A DNA stretch of 64,000 nucleotides from JBDTVS01 sp040007095. Lineage in GTDB: Bacteria > Acidobacteriota > Vicinamibacteria > Vicinamibacterales > CAVVIG01. The notes beneath the pieces were generated by a model. That model searched no databases. It saw nothing but the letters and a program-made list of their open reading frames with translations, and had not been told where the DNA came from. The stretch covers positions 1 through 64,000 of the forward strand of contig JBDTVS010000185.1 in NCBI GenBank assembly GCA_040007095.1, given 5' to 3'. The position numbers and the translations under genes are program-made. This document shows positions 1 through 8,773 of the stretch, piece by piece (position 1 is the stretch's first letter; every line of letters begins with the position of its first letter).

Positions 1-505
1 CACCACCCTGATCACGCCTCGAATACAGAGTCTACGCCTGCCGGATGGACAAGGGGCGGCAAAGTCGTAGCCATCAGGTGGAGTTTGGCTAAGAGGTCTT
101 GTGGCCGCCCCCGCGTCGGTGCCGTGCTCGCGGTCGCGGTCCGCATATTGTAGACACGGTGGGTCAGGCGAGAACGCACGTCAGCGCGCGTTGTGGCGGT
201 CAAATTCTGACATCCGCGTTTGATCCTGGCGGCGTGCGCATACCGCGGCCGCCGATCTGACCGCGAAGTGTCCATTCAGTCGATCGGCGGACCTTCGCCG
301 GGGAAAAGCGGAGAGCGTCGACGTGCGTCGCACGACGGACTGTTCCGGCGTCGATCGGCTCCTCGGTCGGAGCGGCGTCTGAACGTAGGTAGGCTGACAC
401 TGGAAGATGCGCCGGAAACGAGGCATCGTGCCTGAGGCAGGACTGAGACGCCGGCTCGCATCGTCAGTGCGAGAGCGAAGTGGACGCGCGCGACATCTGC
501 GGCCG
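1..505. other. no gene recognised at the left edge
   Basis: I see no reading frame here with a recognisable protein motif or a convincing ribosome binding site. The open frames on both strands are short, Arg/Pro-rich and mutually overlapping, as expected by chance in GC-rich DNA. The stretch borders transposase debris, so it is probably decayed mobile DNA. Confidence 0.4.
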
Positions 506-1016
506 TCACGCGGCGGGTCGATAGTAGTACTTCAACAAGCCGCCGAGCCGCTCGCGAGCCGCGATGCGATCGTTGCCGATGTGGTGGGCCACCAACGGCA
601 CGATCAACCGATTACTCAATCCCTGATGGTTGCGTTCGAGATGATTCGCTGACCGAGCACATCTCGTGCCGGTCCGGTGCGCTCACACCTGGCACGTTTG
701 CGCGCGATCGAATCGGGTTCGGCGCCTCGCCCCTCGCCGGGGGCGCCAGCGTCCGGAGGCTCCGGGAACACTCCGGTATGTCGGGGCGGCTGCTGCTGGC
801 GCGCCGCCGCCCTATATTCTTCGGTGGAAACTGCTTGACGAGATCGCGGGTCTTCTCCAGGCTGCGCGACGGGCCTGCTCAGGGCCGGCGGTGGCCGCGC
901 CGATGAACAAGCCGGTGGCAGTGGTCCTCGGTCGGACGCTCCGGAGGGTGATTCGGCCGGGATGCGAGTCTCCTCGAGCAAGTAGTCAATGACCGCTTGC
1001 TGGTTCCAGTTCACGC
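506..1016 (-). pseudogene. remnant of an integrase-core transposase
   Basis: Two recognisable pieces lie on the minus strand in different frames. At about 970-1016 the peptide NWNQQAVIDYLLEE resembles the N-terminal region of IS481/IS3-like integrase-core proteins common in Acidobacteria and Planctomycetes. At 506-655 the peptide HLERNHQGLSNRLI, then RERLGGLLKYYYRPAA and a stop at 506-508, matches the usual C-terminal end of the same family. The catalytic DDE core expected between them is absent or scrambled, and no single frame joins the pieces. This is therefore a broken insertion sequence. Its exact family and its ends cannot be fixed by eye. Confidence 0.5.
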
Positions 1017-1856
1017 AGCGGAAAACACCAGGGGCAAGAAGGGGAGTGGAGGAGATTCCTTGAGCGACGATCAATCAATCGCTGACAATGCGGACAAATT
1101 CGTACGCTGAAGATGAATGCGCGATGAATCGCCATCGAAGAAATGAACGTACGATGACAATCGAAGGCGCGCGGACCTGAACCGTCTGGCACTGACTCCA
1201 ATGCCAAGAAGACAAAAAAGATCCGAAAGACTCGTCGACGACTCAACAGAGCGCCATGGGCTGTTATACAGTCGGCAGCAGGTCTTCGGCATGACGCCTA
1301 GCCCCTATTGTGTGAGTCGAGACCGCAGCGTTTACCGCGGCGCTGGTACGAGCGACTGCTTGACGGCTTGACGTTCAAGCGGCCACATCGATGCGAAGGC
1401 TGTCATCGACGATTTTGGGCCCGACCCGGAGAGGTGGCACGATTTCAGGAAGCCCTCCACACGGCGGCGGTAGTCGCCATTCTCTAACGCCCATCAGGTT
1501 AGGCAGGAGGCGCACCATTTGCCGGCGAGCCGTCGACAGCCAACGGTCGACGAGAACGCGCGTCCACCTGGCCACAGCGGACGAACCAGGAATCGCCGAC
1601 GGGCCAGCGGTCGAGCAACTCGTTGAACACTGGCGGTACCCGTGTCAGCGAACTATTGCGATCTCCCACATGATCCCTCGTTTCACCCAGCGCGATGACC
1701 TTGGCCCATCCGTACAGCGCGGCCGGAAGGACGGCCCGGAACCAGTCCGGGACCTGCACCGCAGAGTCGATTGTACGCAGGGCGCCAGATTGGCGGCGAG
1801 CCCGGCGGGAAGACTGACCAGTCCAACAGCGCTACATCGAAGGCCGGCACGAACGT
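1017..1856. other. gene-poor stretch between two pseudogenes
   Basis: No frame in these 840 bases has a recognisable domain. It lies between the transposase remnant and the coupling-protein pseudogene. It may hold further decayed sequence from the same mobile region, but nothing here supports a specific call. Confidence 0.4.
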
Positions 1857-2486
1857 CTACGGATCCGTCACGACGATCGCGTTCTGGAACAGATAGCAGA
1901 ACTGCGCCGGCAGCGGGTTGATGCCGTCGTAGGGCAACACGATGGCCTGCGCGTTCTGCAGCTGCGTGAACACGCGTGGCGCGAAGATCTGCTCATGATG
2001 CGGCGCATAGGTCTTGCTGGCGCTGAGCGACTGCTGTCCCGACGTGGGGCGACCCGTGAGGAGGGAGATGTGCGCATTGCGGCCGGACTCCGACACGCTG
2101 TAGTGGGCCTTCAGCTGATCGCGCCGGCCACATAACTCTGCCGCGTTCCGGGCGGTGAACTCGTCACTGGACGCGAGGAAGACCTTCGTGCGAAAACACT
2201 GGAGCAACGTGCGCCAACTCTCGTCTCCGGGCAGTGCTGATCGGAGCGAGCTGCAGCCGCCGGTGTCGAGCCCGATCTCGACGTAGTCGGCTTCGCGTCC
2301 ATTCCGGCGGAGCATGGCGTGCACCTGCCCGCAGAAATCGCCTTTGACTTCCAGGACGAGGCCTCCCGGCCGTCGCGTGGGGTCGTCGGCGCGCCAGCGC
2401 ATCAATTGCTCCACGTACGGATACATGCACGCAGACGTCTTTCCGGTGCCGACTGCGCCCAGGTCGACCGGCCCTATCTCAAGACG
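1857..2486 (-). pseudogene. TraG/VirD4-type coupling ATPase, internally deleted
   Basis: This is a broken gene for a type IV secretion coupling protein, the inner-membrane ATPase that feeds DNA into a conjugation channel. The frame is open from a stop at 2487-2489. It begins inside the ATPase domain with the Walker A motif GAVGTGKTSA at about 2430-2459, so the N-terminal membrane part is missing. After a segment ending EIGLDTGGC the sequence jumps to SSLRSALPGDESWRTLLQCF, a part that normally follows the Walker B region. The DE-box segment between is therefore deleted without loss of frame. The tail (RTKVFLASSDEFTARNAAEL, then FTQLQNAQAIVLPYDGINPL) resembles the TraM-recognition domain of TraG/TraD proteins. 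The frame ends early at 1857. It cannot be a working ATPase. Confidence 0.6.
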
Positions 2487-2776
2487 TTAATCCCACGTTC
2501 ATGATGCCGGGGGGGAGCCGCGGTTGATGAAACGGGAAAGCCGTTCGAACGGTACTCGCGCGCTCGGTTCGAACGAATCAAATAGGACGAGGCGCACAAC
2601 TCACGCTGTCGCTCAACTTCCGCGGCCGGGTAGTCTGCTTGAGAGCGTCGACGTCATCGTCACCGTGCCCGGTTCACCGGTCATACACCGAGTCCGTCGC
2701 CCGAGACAGCCAACAATGAAGGCCGTTGTTCAACGTCGGCCCGCTGATCGCCGGCGGGGGTAAGACCATCGAACTC

Positions 2777-4531
2777 TCACTGGTGCGCGGCGTCACGCGG
2801 CGCGCGGGATGCGCCAGTTCGGCCGAGCCGCGGCGCGATAATCAGCGCGCCACCATACAGCGCCAGCGCGATGAACAAGGTGGCGGGCCTCGAACGCGGG
2901 AGATCCTCGATGAGCAGTTTCAGGGCGCCCGCGGCGAGTAGCGGGTAGAGGAGCCATGCCGATTCCCGGAAGCGATTGGCTCGTCCAATCCACGCGAGCG
3001 CCAGCGCGGCACCGACCAGAACGCTCGTCCTCACCGTGGCAACGACGCCGGCATCGGTCGCATGACTCGACGAACCAGCCATCGCCCGGGTAATGACGCC
3101 GATCAACCACCCGCCAGCTGACCACACCAACACCATCGTGATGAGCAGACGCGGGATGCGCGCGACGAGGGACCCACCCGCGGTGGGCGACATCGGAATC
3201 GCCCAGCACGCGGCCACCCCGCACAGAACGGCCAGAGACGCCGGCGACAACGGGGGCCACGGCGCTTCGGTTGGCCCCACGAGTGCGACGGTTGCGGCCG
3301 CGAGCAGGCCCGAGGAGACGGCCGCCGCAACGATGTACACGGCAGCGTGGGAGTTGAGCGTGACGCGATTGGTCGAGAGCGCCAGCAACGTCGTCACAAC
3401 GCTGAGGACGGTCCACGTCAGCGCCACTGTCGGACCGGCGAGGAGGAGCGCCATGCTCGTGAGCAGGAGAATTAGGCCGAGCGACGTGTAGAAATAGAAA
3501 TTCCGCCTCAGCTCCTGCTGGCGCGCGAGAAAGGCGAAGGCCACACCGTAGCAGCCGACGCCGAAGAGGAGGTTCATCGCTGCGAGCGCCGCCGCACCGA
3601 ACCCGGTCGTTTGCGCTACGTACATCGCGCCGCCAAACCCGACGGCCAGCGCCACCGCGGTCTGCACGACTTCGAAGATGTTGACATCACGGCCGCGGAG
3701 CAGGGTGCGCGAGGCGACGCTGGCGAGATGGCCGATGAGCAGCAGTAGTTGAACAGCGATGACCTGCGCGGGTGGGTCCGACACGCTGGCCGTGGCGGTG
3801 CGCGCGGCGAGCGCGAACACCATCAGGTCGGCGACCAGCGCCACGGGCCACCTGAGCCACCACCAGTCCGCGCTGTATCCGATCCAGAGCGTGGCCACGC
3901 CAAGCCCGACGGTGGCCGCGGCGAACGGCACCAGGACACCGGTCGCGGCCACGAGCGCGATCGACGCGGCAAGCGAGGCGAGGACCGCGATCCAGGCCAA
4001 CACCTGCAGCCGCTGCCGAAGCGCGACCGCGAGCGTGAGCGTCGTGACGAGCGCCACGGCGAACGCGGCGGCATCGGGCGTCAGCAGCCGAAAGCGGCTG
4101 ACTGACTCCCAGAGCAGGGGGAACGCAATGATCGTCGCGACAAAGCCATGGAACGCGGCACTCGTCTGCCGCTTCGCTGCGCCCGCGCGGTCGGAGAGGA
4201 CGAGCCAGCCCAACGCATATGCGAGACCGAGCGCGGTGCCCTGGGATACAGGGACCACCCCGGCATCGGTCAGGGCGCGGAGCAGATACGCCCCTCCGAG
4301 CGCGACGAACGTCCGCCCCACAAACGAAAGCATCGTGACGAGGTCCTCGCGGGGCGGGACAGACGAAAAAGGCAAGACAGGCAGCGAAGGGAGGGAGGGA
4401 CGGTCGGAAGGGTCGGCGTCGCCGGTCGCGGCGCCTGCGTGCTCAATGACAACGAGCCGCCGTTCGATGTCGCCGAGCGACTGTTCGAGTGCGCGGACGG
4501 CGGACTCGACGCGCAGCAGGCGTTCGTCCAT
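2777..4531 (-). CDS. polytopic membrane protein, DUF2339-like
   Basis: 584 residues. The start MDERLLRVESAVRALEQSL was chosen because it lies 4 bases beyond the stop of the upstream cytochrome gene and opens a short amphipathic, probably coiled-coil segment (residues 1-35). A Pro/Ser-rich linker follows, then about 14 or more hydrophobic segments to residue 570. The layout of an N-terminal coiled coil and many membrane segments resembles DUF2339 proteins, whose function is unknown. There are no haem or metal motifs. It is the last gene of the cytochrome operon and so probably co-transcribed, but any role in electron transfer is only an inference from position. Confidence 0.7.
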   Translation of the reverse strand: MDERLLRVESAVRALEQSLGDIERRLVVIEHAGAATGDADPSDRPSLPSLPVLPFSSVPPREDLVTMLSFVGRTFVALGGAYLLRALTDAGVVPVSQGTALGLAYALGWLVLSDRAGAAKRQTSAAFHGFVATIIAFPLLWESVSRFRLLTPDAAAFAVALVTTLTLAVALRQRLQVLAWIAVLASLAASIALVAATGVLVPFAAATVGLGVATLWIGYSADWWWLRWPVALVADLMVFALAARTATASVSDPPAQVIAVQLLLLIGHLASVASRTLLRGRDVNIFEVVQTAVALAVGFGGAMYVAQTTGFGAAALAAMNLLFGVGCYGVAFAFLARQQELRRNFYFYTSLGLILLLTSMALLLAGPTVALTWTVLSVVTTLLALSTNRVTLNSHAAVYIVAAAVSSGLLAAATVALVGPTEAPWPPLSPASLAVLCGVAACWAIPMSPTAGGSLVARIPRLLITMVLVWSAGGWLIGVITRAMAGSSSHATDAGVVATVRTSVLVGAALALAWIGRANRFRESAWLLYPLLAAGALKLLIEDLPRSRPATLFIALALYGGALIIAPRLGRTGASRAPRDAAHQ

Positions 4532-4535
4532 GCCG

Positions 4536-5822
4536 CTACCTGGGATGTGAACGGCGGTCGATTTGCTTGATTTTGAACCACAGGGCGACCACGAGCAGCA
4601 TGATGGCGCCGAGCGACAGCGCCAGGCCGCGGCGCCGGAACCGGAGCTCGAGGACGCCGTCCTGGCCGGCGCGGTCGACGCCCGCAAGGATGGTCGTCGC
4701 TTCCGCCAGGATGGTGTCCACGGCTGCGGGATCGGACGAGTGGATCTCCCTGCGCGCGAGCGTCAGGCGCGAGCGAGCCTCGGCGAGCGCCAGCTCCTGG
4801 TTGCTCACCTCGATCCCGGCGTTGCGGACGCGCGCGATCAGCTCACCCGATTGGACGATTCCACGCGTCACTCCCTCCATCCCACGTCGCATCCGGTCGG
4901 CCGCGGCGGCGCCCTTGTCGTCGGGACCGCTGTGACAGGAGGCACATAAGGCGTGTGCGCCCGAACCCAGCATGTCGTCGGATGGCTTCAGCACGGCGTG
5001 GTTGCTGTGACACTCCACGCACCCCTTGTCGAAGATCTGGGCGTGGACGCTGGTTTGGAACTTCGTCGCGAAGACCGCGTGGCATGTGCCGCAGACGTTC
5101 ACCACCGCGCCGACGCCCGGTGGCGTCGCACCGTGGTTGCCGTGGCAGTCGTTGCAGGTTGGGGCCGAGAGGTCGTTGCCCTTCGTGAGGGCGGCGTAGT
5201 GGACGCTCTTCTGGTAGTCGGCGAACTGGCGGGTCGGGATCGCGGTCCCGCCGGGGAGCTTGTACTCGGCCATGTGACGCGGGTCGGCGTGGCATGCCGC
5301 GCAGGTCGCGGCAACGTTTGTGGGGAAGACGGGTGACTTCGCGTCGCCGACCGCCCGGATCCCGTGAGGGCCGTGGCAGCTGGCGCATGTGGCCACGTCG
5401 GTGTGGCCAGCGGCGAGCTGCCTGCCGTGCACGCTCGTCGCATATTCGGTCGCCTGATCCACGCGCTGCCGTGGCGCGAAGCGCCGCATCAGCGTGGCGT
5501 CGCTGTGACAGCGCGCGCACGTCGCAATCTGTGCCTGCCCCACCGGCGCACCCTTGAATCCCCGCGCGGCGTCGTGCGCCCGTGCCTTGTCTCCGGCCGA
5601 CGAATCGCCACCGTGACAATCAATACACGCAAAGCCGCGCTCCCGGTGGACATCCGTCCCCGAGAAGAGCGCTGCCGGTGTCGACAGCTTCGTTTCGGTG
5701 AGCGTCGCATGGCACGTGAGGCAGGCGTTGGCCGCCGGCGCGGGTTGCGCAGCCAGGCGCGACGGCGCGCACAGCGCCATCACCGCGAGGAGCGAGAGGC
5801 AGCGTCCGGTACTCGAGAGCAT
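4536..5822 (-). CDS. membrane-anchored nine-haem cytochrome c
   Basis: 428 residues. A signal peptide (MLSSTGRCLSLLAVMALCAP, cleaved near LAAQ) is followed by nine CxxCH haem-attachment motifs: CLTCH, CIDCH, CARCH, CASCH, CAACH, CNDCH, CGTCH, CVECH and CASCH. A helical stretch and one C-terminal membrane anchor (LALSLGAIMLLVVALWF) complete the protein. It should sit on the periplasmic face. The start follows the cytochrome b stop by 8 bases, so the two are co-transcribed. Its place after the Rieske and cytochrome b genes suggests that it replaces or supplements cytochrome c1 as the electron exit of a quinol-oxidising complex. Family resemblance is to cytochrome c3/multihaem proteins. The redox partner is unknown. 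Confidence 0.85.
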   Translation of the reverse strand: MLSSTGRCLSLLAVMALCAPSRLAAQPAPAANACLTCHATLTETKLSTPAALFSGTDVHRERGFACIDCHGGDSSAGDKARAHDAARGFKGAPVGQAQIATCARCHSDATLMRRFAPRQRVDQATEYATSVHGRQLAAGHTDVATCASCHGPHGIRAVGDAKSPVFPTNVAATCAACHADPRHMAEYKLPGGTAIPTRQFADYQKSVHYAALTKGNDLSAPTCNDCHGNHGATPPGVGAVVNVCGTCHAVFATKFQTSVHAQIFDKGCVECHSNHAVLKPSDDMLGSGAHALCASCHSGPDDKGAAAADRMRRGMEGVTRGIVQSGELIARVRNAGIEVSNQELALAEARSRLTLARREIHSSDPAAVDTILAEATTILAGVDRAGQDGVLELRFRRRGLALSLGAIMLLVVALWFKIKQIDRRSHPR

Positions 5823-5830
5823 GACGGCGC

Positions 5831-6910
5831 CTACTTGGCGTAATGCCCGATGATGGTGAACACGATCAGATACGCGAGGCCGAGTGCCGCCAGGACCGTG
5901 AACACCGGGCTGCGTTCTCCGCGGTTCGCGCGTCGATCGAGGAACGGCACGAGCATCAAGAACACCGCGATGAGACCGAATCCGACGACGCCGAGTTGCT
6001 CGCCTTCCAATCCCAGCACGTGGCTCGGGATCAGCTTCAGGGTGTGGAACATCGCGAGGAAGTACCACTCGGGTCGGATACCCGGCGGAACGACTGCGAA
6101 GGGGTCCGCCTTCTTGCCCAGTTCCCACGGGTAGAAGGCGGCCAGGGCGGCGACGACCGCGAGCACGACGTACCAGGCGAGGATGTCGCGAAGGATGTAG
6201 TTGGGGAAGAACGGTATCTGCGGCGGCCGCTCGCCTGCCTTCTGTTTCCGCTCGATGCTGAGCGGCACGCTCATCCCCTGACGCTGGACGAGAAGAAGGT
6301 GCGCAAGGACGAGCGCGGTGGTGATCGCCGGCAAGACGGCCACGTGTAATCCGTAGAAGCGCGACAAGGTCGCGCCCGTGACGTCATCGCCGCCGCGCAA
6401 CAGACGCAAGGTGAACGGACCGATGAGTGGGACCGCTCCGGCAATCCCGGTCCCTACCTTCGTGGCGAAGAACGACAGCTCGTTCCACGGCAGCAGGTAG
6501 CCGCTGAAGCCGAAGCCGAGCATCAGAAACAGCACCACCATGCCGGTGAGCCACGTCAGCTCACGCGGCTTGCGGTACGACTTCAGGAAGAACACGCTGA
6601 AGAAGTGCGCAAACGCGAGCGCAATTAGCAGGTTCGCCGACCAGCTATGGACGTTGCGAATCAGCCAGCCGAACTCCACCTGCGTGACGATGAACTGGAC
6701 GCTTTCGTAGGCTTCGGCCGAGCTCGGGCGGTAGTACAGCAGCAAGAGAATGCCCGTGAACACCTGCACTCCGAACAGGAACATCGTCATGCCGCCGAGG
6801 TAATACCAGACCTCTTGCGCGTGAATCGGCACGCCCTTTTCGACGATGAAATGGCGGATGCCGCTCAGGTCGAGCCGCTCGTCCAACCAGTCGACGACGT
6901 TCTGCACCAT
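5831..6910 (-). CDS. cytochrome b subunit of a Rieske/cytochrome b complex
   Basis: 359 residues, an integral membrane protein that oxidises quinol and passes electrons through two b haems. Helix B carries the haem ligands in NVHSWSANLLIALAFAHFF (two His 14 apart). Helix D carries the second pair in YGLHVAVLPAITTALVLAHL. The C-terminal part has the Qo-site motif PEWYF in GIRPEWYFLAMFHTLKL. It therefore has both the b6-like and subunit IV-like parts in one chain. The start MVQNVVDWLDERLDL lies 17 bases after the Rieske stop. The gene belongs to the five-gene operon running from 7791 down to 2777. Confidence 0.9.
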   Translation of the reverse strand: MVQNVVDWLDERLDLSGIRHFIVEKGVPIHAQEVWYYLGGMTMFLFGVQVFTGILLLLYYRPSSAEAYESVQFIVTQVEFGWLIRNVHSWSANLLIALAFAHFFSVFFLKSYRKPRELTWLTGMVVLFLMLGFGFSGYLLPWNELSFFATKVGTGIAGAVPLIGPFTLRLLRGGDDVTGATLSRFYGLHVAVLPAITTALVLAHLLLVQRQGMSVPLSIERKQKAGERPPQIPFFPNYILRDILAWYVVLAVVAALAAFYPWELGKKADPFAVVPPGIRPEWYFLAMFHTLKLIPSHVLGLEGEQLGVVGFGLIAVFLMLVPFLDRRANRGERSPVFTVLAALGLAYLIVFTIIGHYAK

Positions 6911-6927
6911 GGGCTTGGGCGCTCCCG

Positions 6928-7419
6928 TCAGCCGCGCGACACGATGATCTCTTCGTCGCCAGAATCGCCGCGCAGGTTCACGACGAACTTTTCGAGAGCT
7001 CGGGGAGGCGGCCCCGACACGACGTTGCCGCCCAGGTCGTACGTCCCATTGTGGCAGGCGCACCACAGCTGTGCCGTGTCCGGCTTGTACTGGACTGTGC
7101 AATCCAGGTGGGTGCAGACGGCGCTGAATGCCCGGATGTCGCCGTCGGCCGTGCGAACGACAATGCCCGGCCGGCTGCCAAACTTGAAGATCCGCGCACC
7201 GTTGAGCCCGAGCGCCGCCGCCTTGCCCGCGCTCGCGCTCGCCGTCGCCGGTTCGCCGTTCGCGGGTGGAATCAAGAACCGCGAGACGGGGTAGACAATC
7301 GCGACGGCGGTTGAGACGAAGCCGACTGCGAGAAGGGTATCGAGGAAGCCCCGGCGATCGAACTCCGTTCCGCCCGCCATCGTCGGGATTGGATCCTGAT
7401 GAGACATTTGCCGGGACAT
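6928..7419 (-). CDS. Rieske [2Fe-2S] protein
   Basis: 163 residues. An N-terminal membrane anchor (about residues 25-50, with an RRGF before it that may be a twin-arginine signal) is followed by a linker and a Rieske domain. Cluster-binding box I is CTHLDC (Cys102, His104) and box II is CACHNGTYD (Cys120, His123), with Cys107 and Cys122 placed for the usual disulfide. It carries electrons from quinol at cytochrome b to a c-type cytochrome. Translation may start at the first Met or at MSHQD, four residues later. It sits between the small cytochrome c gene (39 bases upstream) and cytochrome b (17 bases downstream). Confidence 0.92.
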   Translation of the reverse strand: MSRQMSHQDPIPTMAGGTEFDRRGFLDTLLAVGFVSTAVAIVYPVSRFLIPPANGEPATASASAGKAAALGLNGARIFKFGSRPGIVVRTADGDIRAFSAVCTHLDCTVQYKPDTAQLWCACHNGTYDLGGNVVSGPPPRALEKFVVNLRGDSGDEEIIVSRG

Positions 7420-7458
7420 CCTACGCCGTAACGTCTGATAACTGGTAGCGATGTGTCG

Positions 7459-7791
7459 CTATTTCTTGTTGATCGAGAAAAGGTAGGCGACAAGGGCATC
7501 CACGTCCTCCTTGGGTAACGTGTAGGCCTTCATCTCGGGCTTCCTGGTCGCCTGTGTCTTTGCGGTCATCCCCTTGGCGTCGTTAATCCACGCGCGGATC
7601 TCGTCGGCTGATAGCTTGCTGACGGCTTCTTCCATCGGGCCTTTCGCGTTGCCCTTCCCGCCGATTGAATGACACAGCGCGCACTTCTGATCGGCAAACA
7701 CCTTCTCTCCCAGAGCCTTGGCATCTTGTGCCGCAACGGATGCAGCGCCGACAAGGCTCAGGAGCGTGACGTAACTGATCGTGCGAAGCAT
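7459..7791 (-). CDS. small exported monohaem cytochrome c
   Basis: 110 residues. The signal peptide MLRTISYVTLLSLVGAASVA is cleaved near AAQ. One class I haem site (CALCHSIGGKGN) follows and the C-terminal helix ends LVAYLFSINKK. A Met in KPEMKAYTLP is placed to be the distal haem ligand. The start was placed at MLRT because the signal sequence begins there; the frame is open further upstream but without hydrophobic content. It is the first gene of the Rieske/cytochrome b operon and probably the soluble electron shuttle of that complex. Confidence 0.85.
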   Translation of the reverse strand: MLRTISYVTLLSLVGAASVAAQDAKALGEKVFADQKCALCHSIGGKGNAKGPMEEAVSKLSADEIRAWINDAKGMTAKTQATRKPEMKAYTLPKEDVDALVAYLFSINKK

Positions 7792-7848
7792 GATGACTCC
7801 TCCGTGACCGCAGCTGTGGAGACGCGCGTTGGACAACTGGAGAGTACA

Positions 7849-8445
7849 TTATCGGCCTCTCCGCTGTCGCGTCCGCGAAATCACGGCCCAAACCTCCTTC
7901 GCTCGATACAGGCCATTTATGAAAGGGCCGTCGTTGTCGGCACGTCCGCTGCGCGCGGGCGCGTGACGCAATCGCTTCAATCGCTCACGCCCACTAGCAA
8001 ATCGACTCCGTGGCTGATCCCGAATCAGCCCAGTCCTCGGATCAACGTACAGACCTTCGACTGGGATGTCGGCGTTCAAGTACCGCCGGCGGTTCGAATA
8101 GACCAAGCGGTCGTCACCAATGTAGCAGTCGGTTTCGATCTCCCACCGGACGTGGTTCCAGATGTGGGCGCCACTCAGGCTTCGACGATCCAGCTTGCGT
8201 GACAACTCGCTATGCACCTTGGCCCATGGCCTGCCGATGCAGGACCTCAAGTATCGCCTCAGCGGGTTGATCAGGTCCGAGAACTCCTTCGCCTCGTAGC
8301 CGTACTGCCGGCCGCGAGCGACTGGAAGGCGCGTGGGCTCGTCGTAGTCCCTGTCCGGATCGAAGTATCGAATCCGAGGCCCAGTTGTCTTCCTACTTGG
8401 ATTCCCGTGCCCCCGTCGTGGCCGCTCGGTTACGACTCTCGCCAT
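7849..8445 (-). CDS. conserved hypothetical protein, very basic N-terminus
   Basis: 198 residues from MARVVTERPRRGHGN; MRDDM four codons upstream is an alternative start. The protein is rich in Arg and aromatic residues, has no signal peptide or membrane segment, and contains GRPWAKVHSELSRKL and VRWEIETDCYIGD. I recall similar uncharacterised proteins in Planctomycetes and Acidobacteria, with the same basic start and a GRPW motif, but no function is known. It is divergent from the toxin-antitoxin pair, and the 67 bases between them probably hold both promoters. Confidence 0.55.
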   Translation of the reverse strand: MARVVTERPRRGHGNPSRKTTGPRIRYFDPDRDYDEPTRLPVARGRQYGYEAKEFSDLINPLRRYLRSCIGRPWAKVHSELSRKLDRRSLSGAHIWNHVRWEIETDCYIGDDRLVYSNRRRYLNADIPVEGLYVDPRTGLIRDQPRSRFASGRERLKRLRHAPARSGRADNDGPFINGLYRAKEVWAVISRTRQRRGR

Positions 8446-8512
8446 GTCGTCACGCATGCAAACGCTGCCTCCAGACCAGCCGGACAGAATACCAGGAGTC
8501 GCGCCGAGGCGT

Positions 8513-8773
8513 ATGCTACAGTCGGCGCAGGTGAGTGACCTGATGGAAGTCTTTCCCGGCATCTCCATGAATCCGGACGTTCGGTTCGGTAAGCCGTGCA
8601 TCGCCGGCACTCGCATGGACGTTGCGACGGTTGTGGGACTCATCGCATCGGGCGAAACCGTCGAGACGGTCGCCAGCGAGTACCAACTGTCGATTGAACA
8701 GGTCCGAGCCGCATTGGCTTACGCTGCCCATGTCGCCGCGCATGTGCCACCGGCGGTGCGTCAGGCGTCTTGA
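8513..8773 (+). CDS. DUF433-family antitoxin
   Basis: 86 residues. The conserved DUF433 core is MNPDVRFGKPCIAGTRMDVA, followed by a helix-turn-helix-like segment (TVASEYQLSIEQVRAALAYA). DUF433 proteins pair with PIN-like DUF5615 toxins and usually act as DNA-binding antitoxins. Its end overlaps the next gene by 4 bases, the usual layout for a toxin-antitoxin pair. The start is uncertain: ATG at 8513, GTG at 8531 or ATG at 8543 (MEVFPGISM) are all possible and no strong ribosome binding site decides. It probably represses its own promoter together with the toxin, which is inferred from the family. Confidence 0.72.
   Translation: MLQSAQVSDLMEVFPGISMNPDVRFGKPCIAGTRMDVATVVGLIASGETVETVASEYQLSIEQVRAALAYAAHVAAHVPPAVRQAS

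Noticed and set aside
616..1074. A 152-codon minus frame as an intact gene
   Set aside because: Only its first residues (NWNQQAVIDYLLEE) resemble a transposase; the rest is low-complexity and the family continues in another frame, so it is part of a pseudogene.
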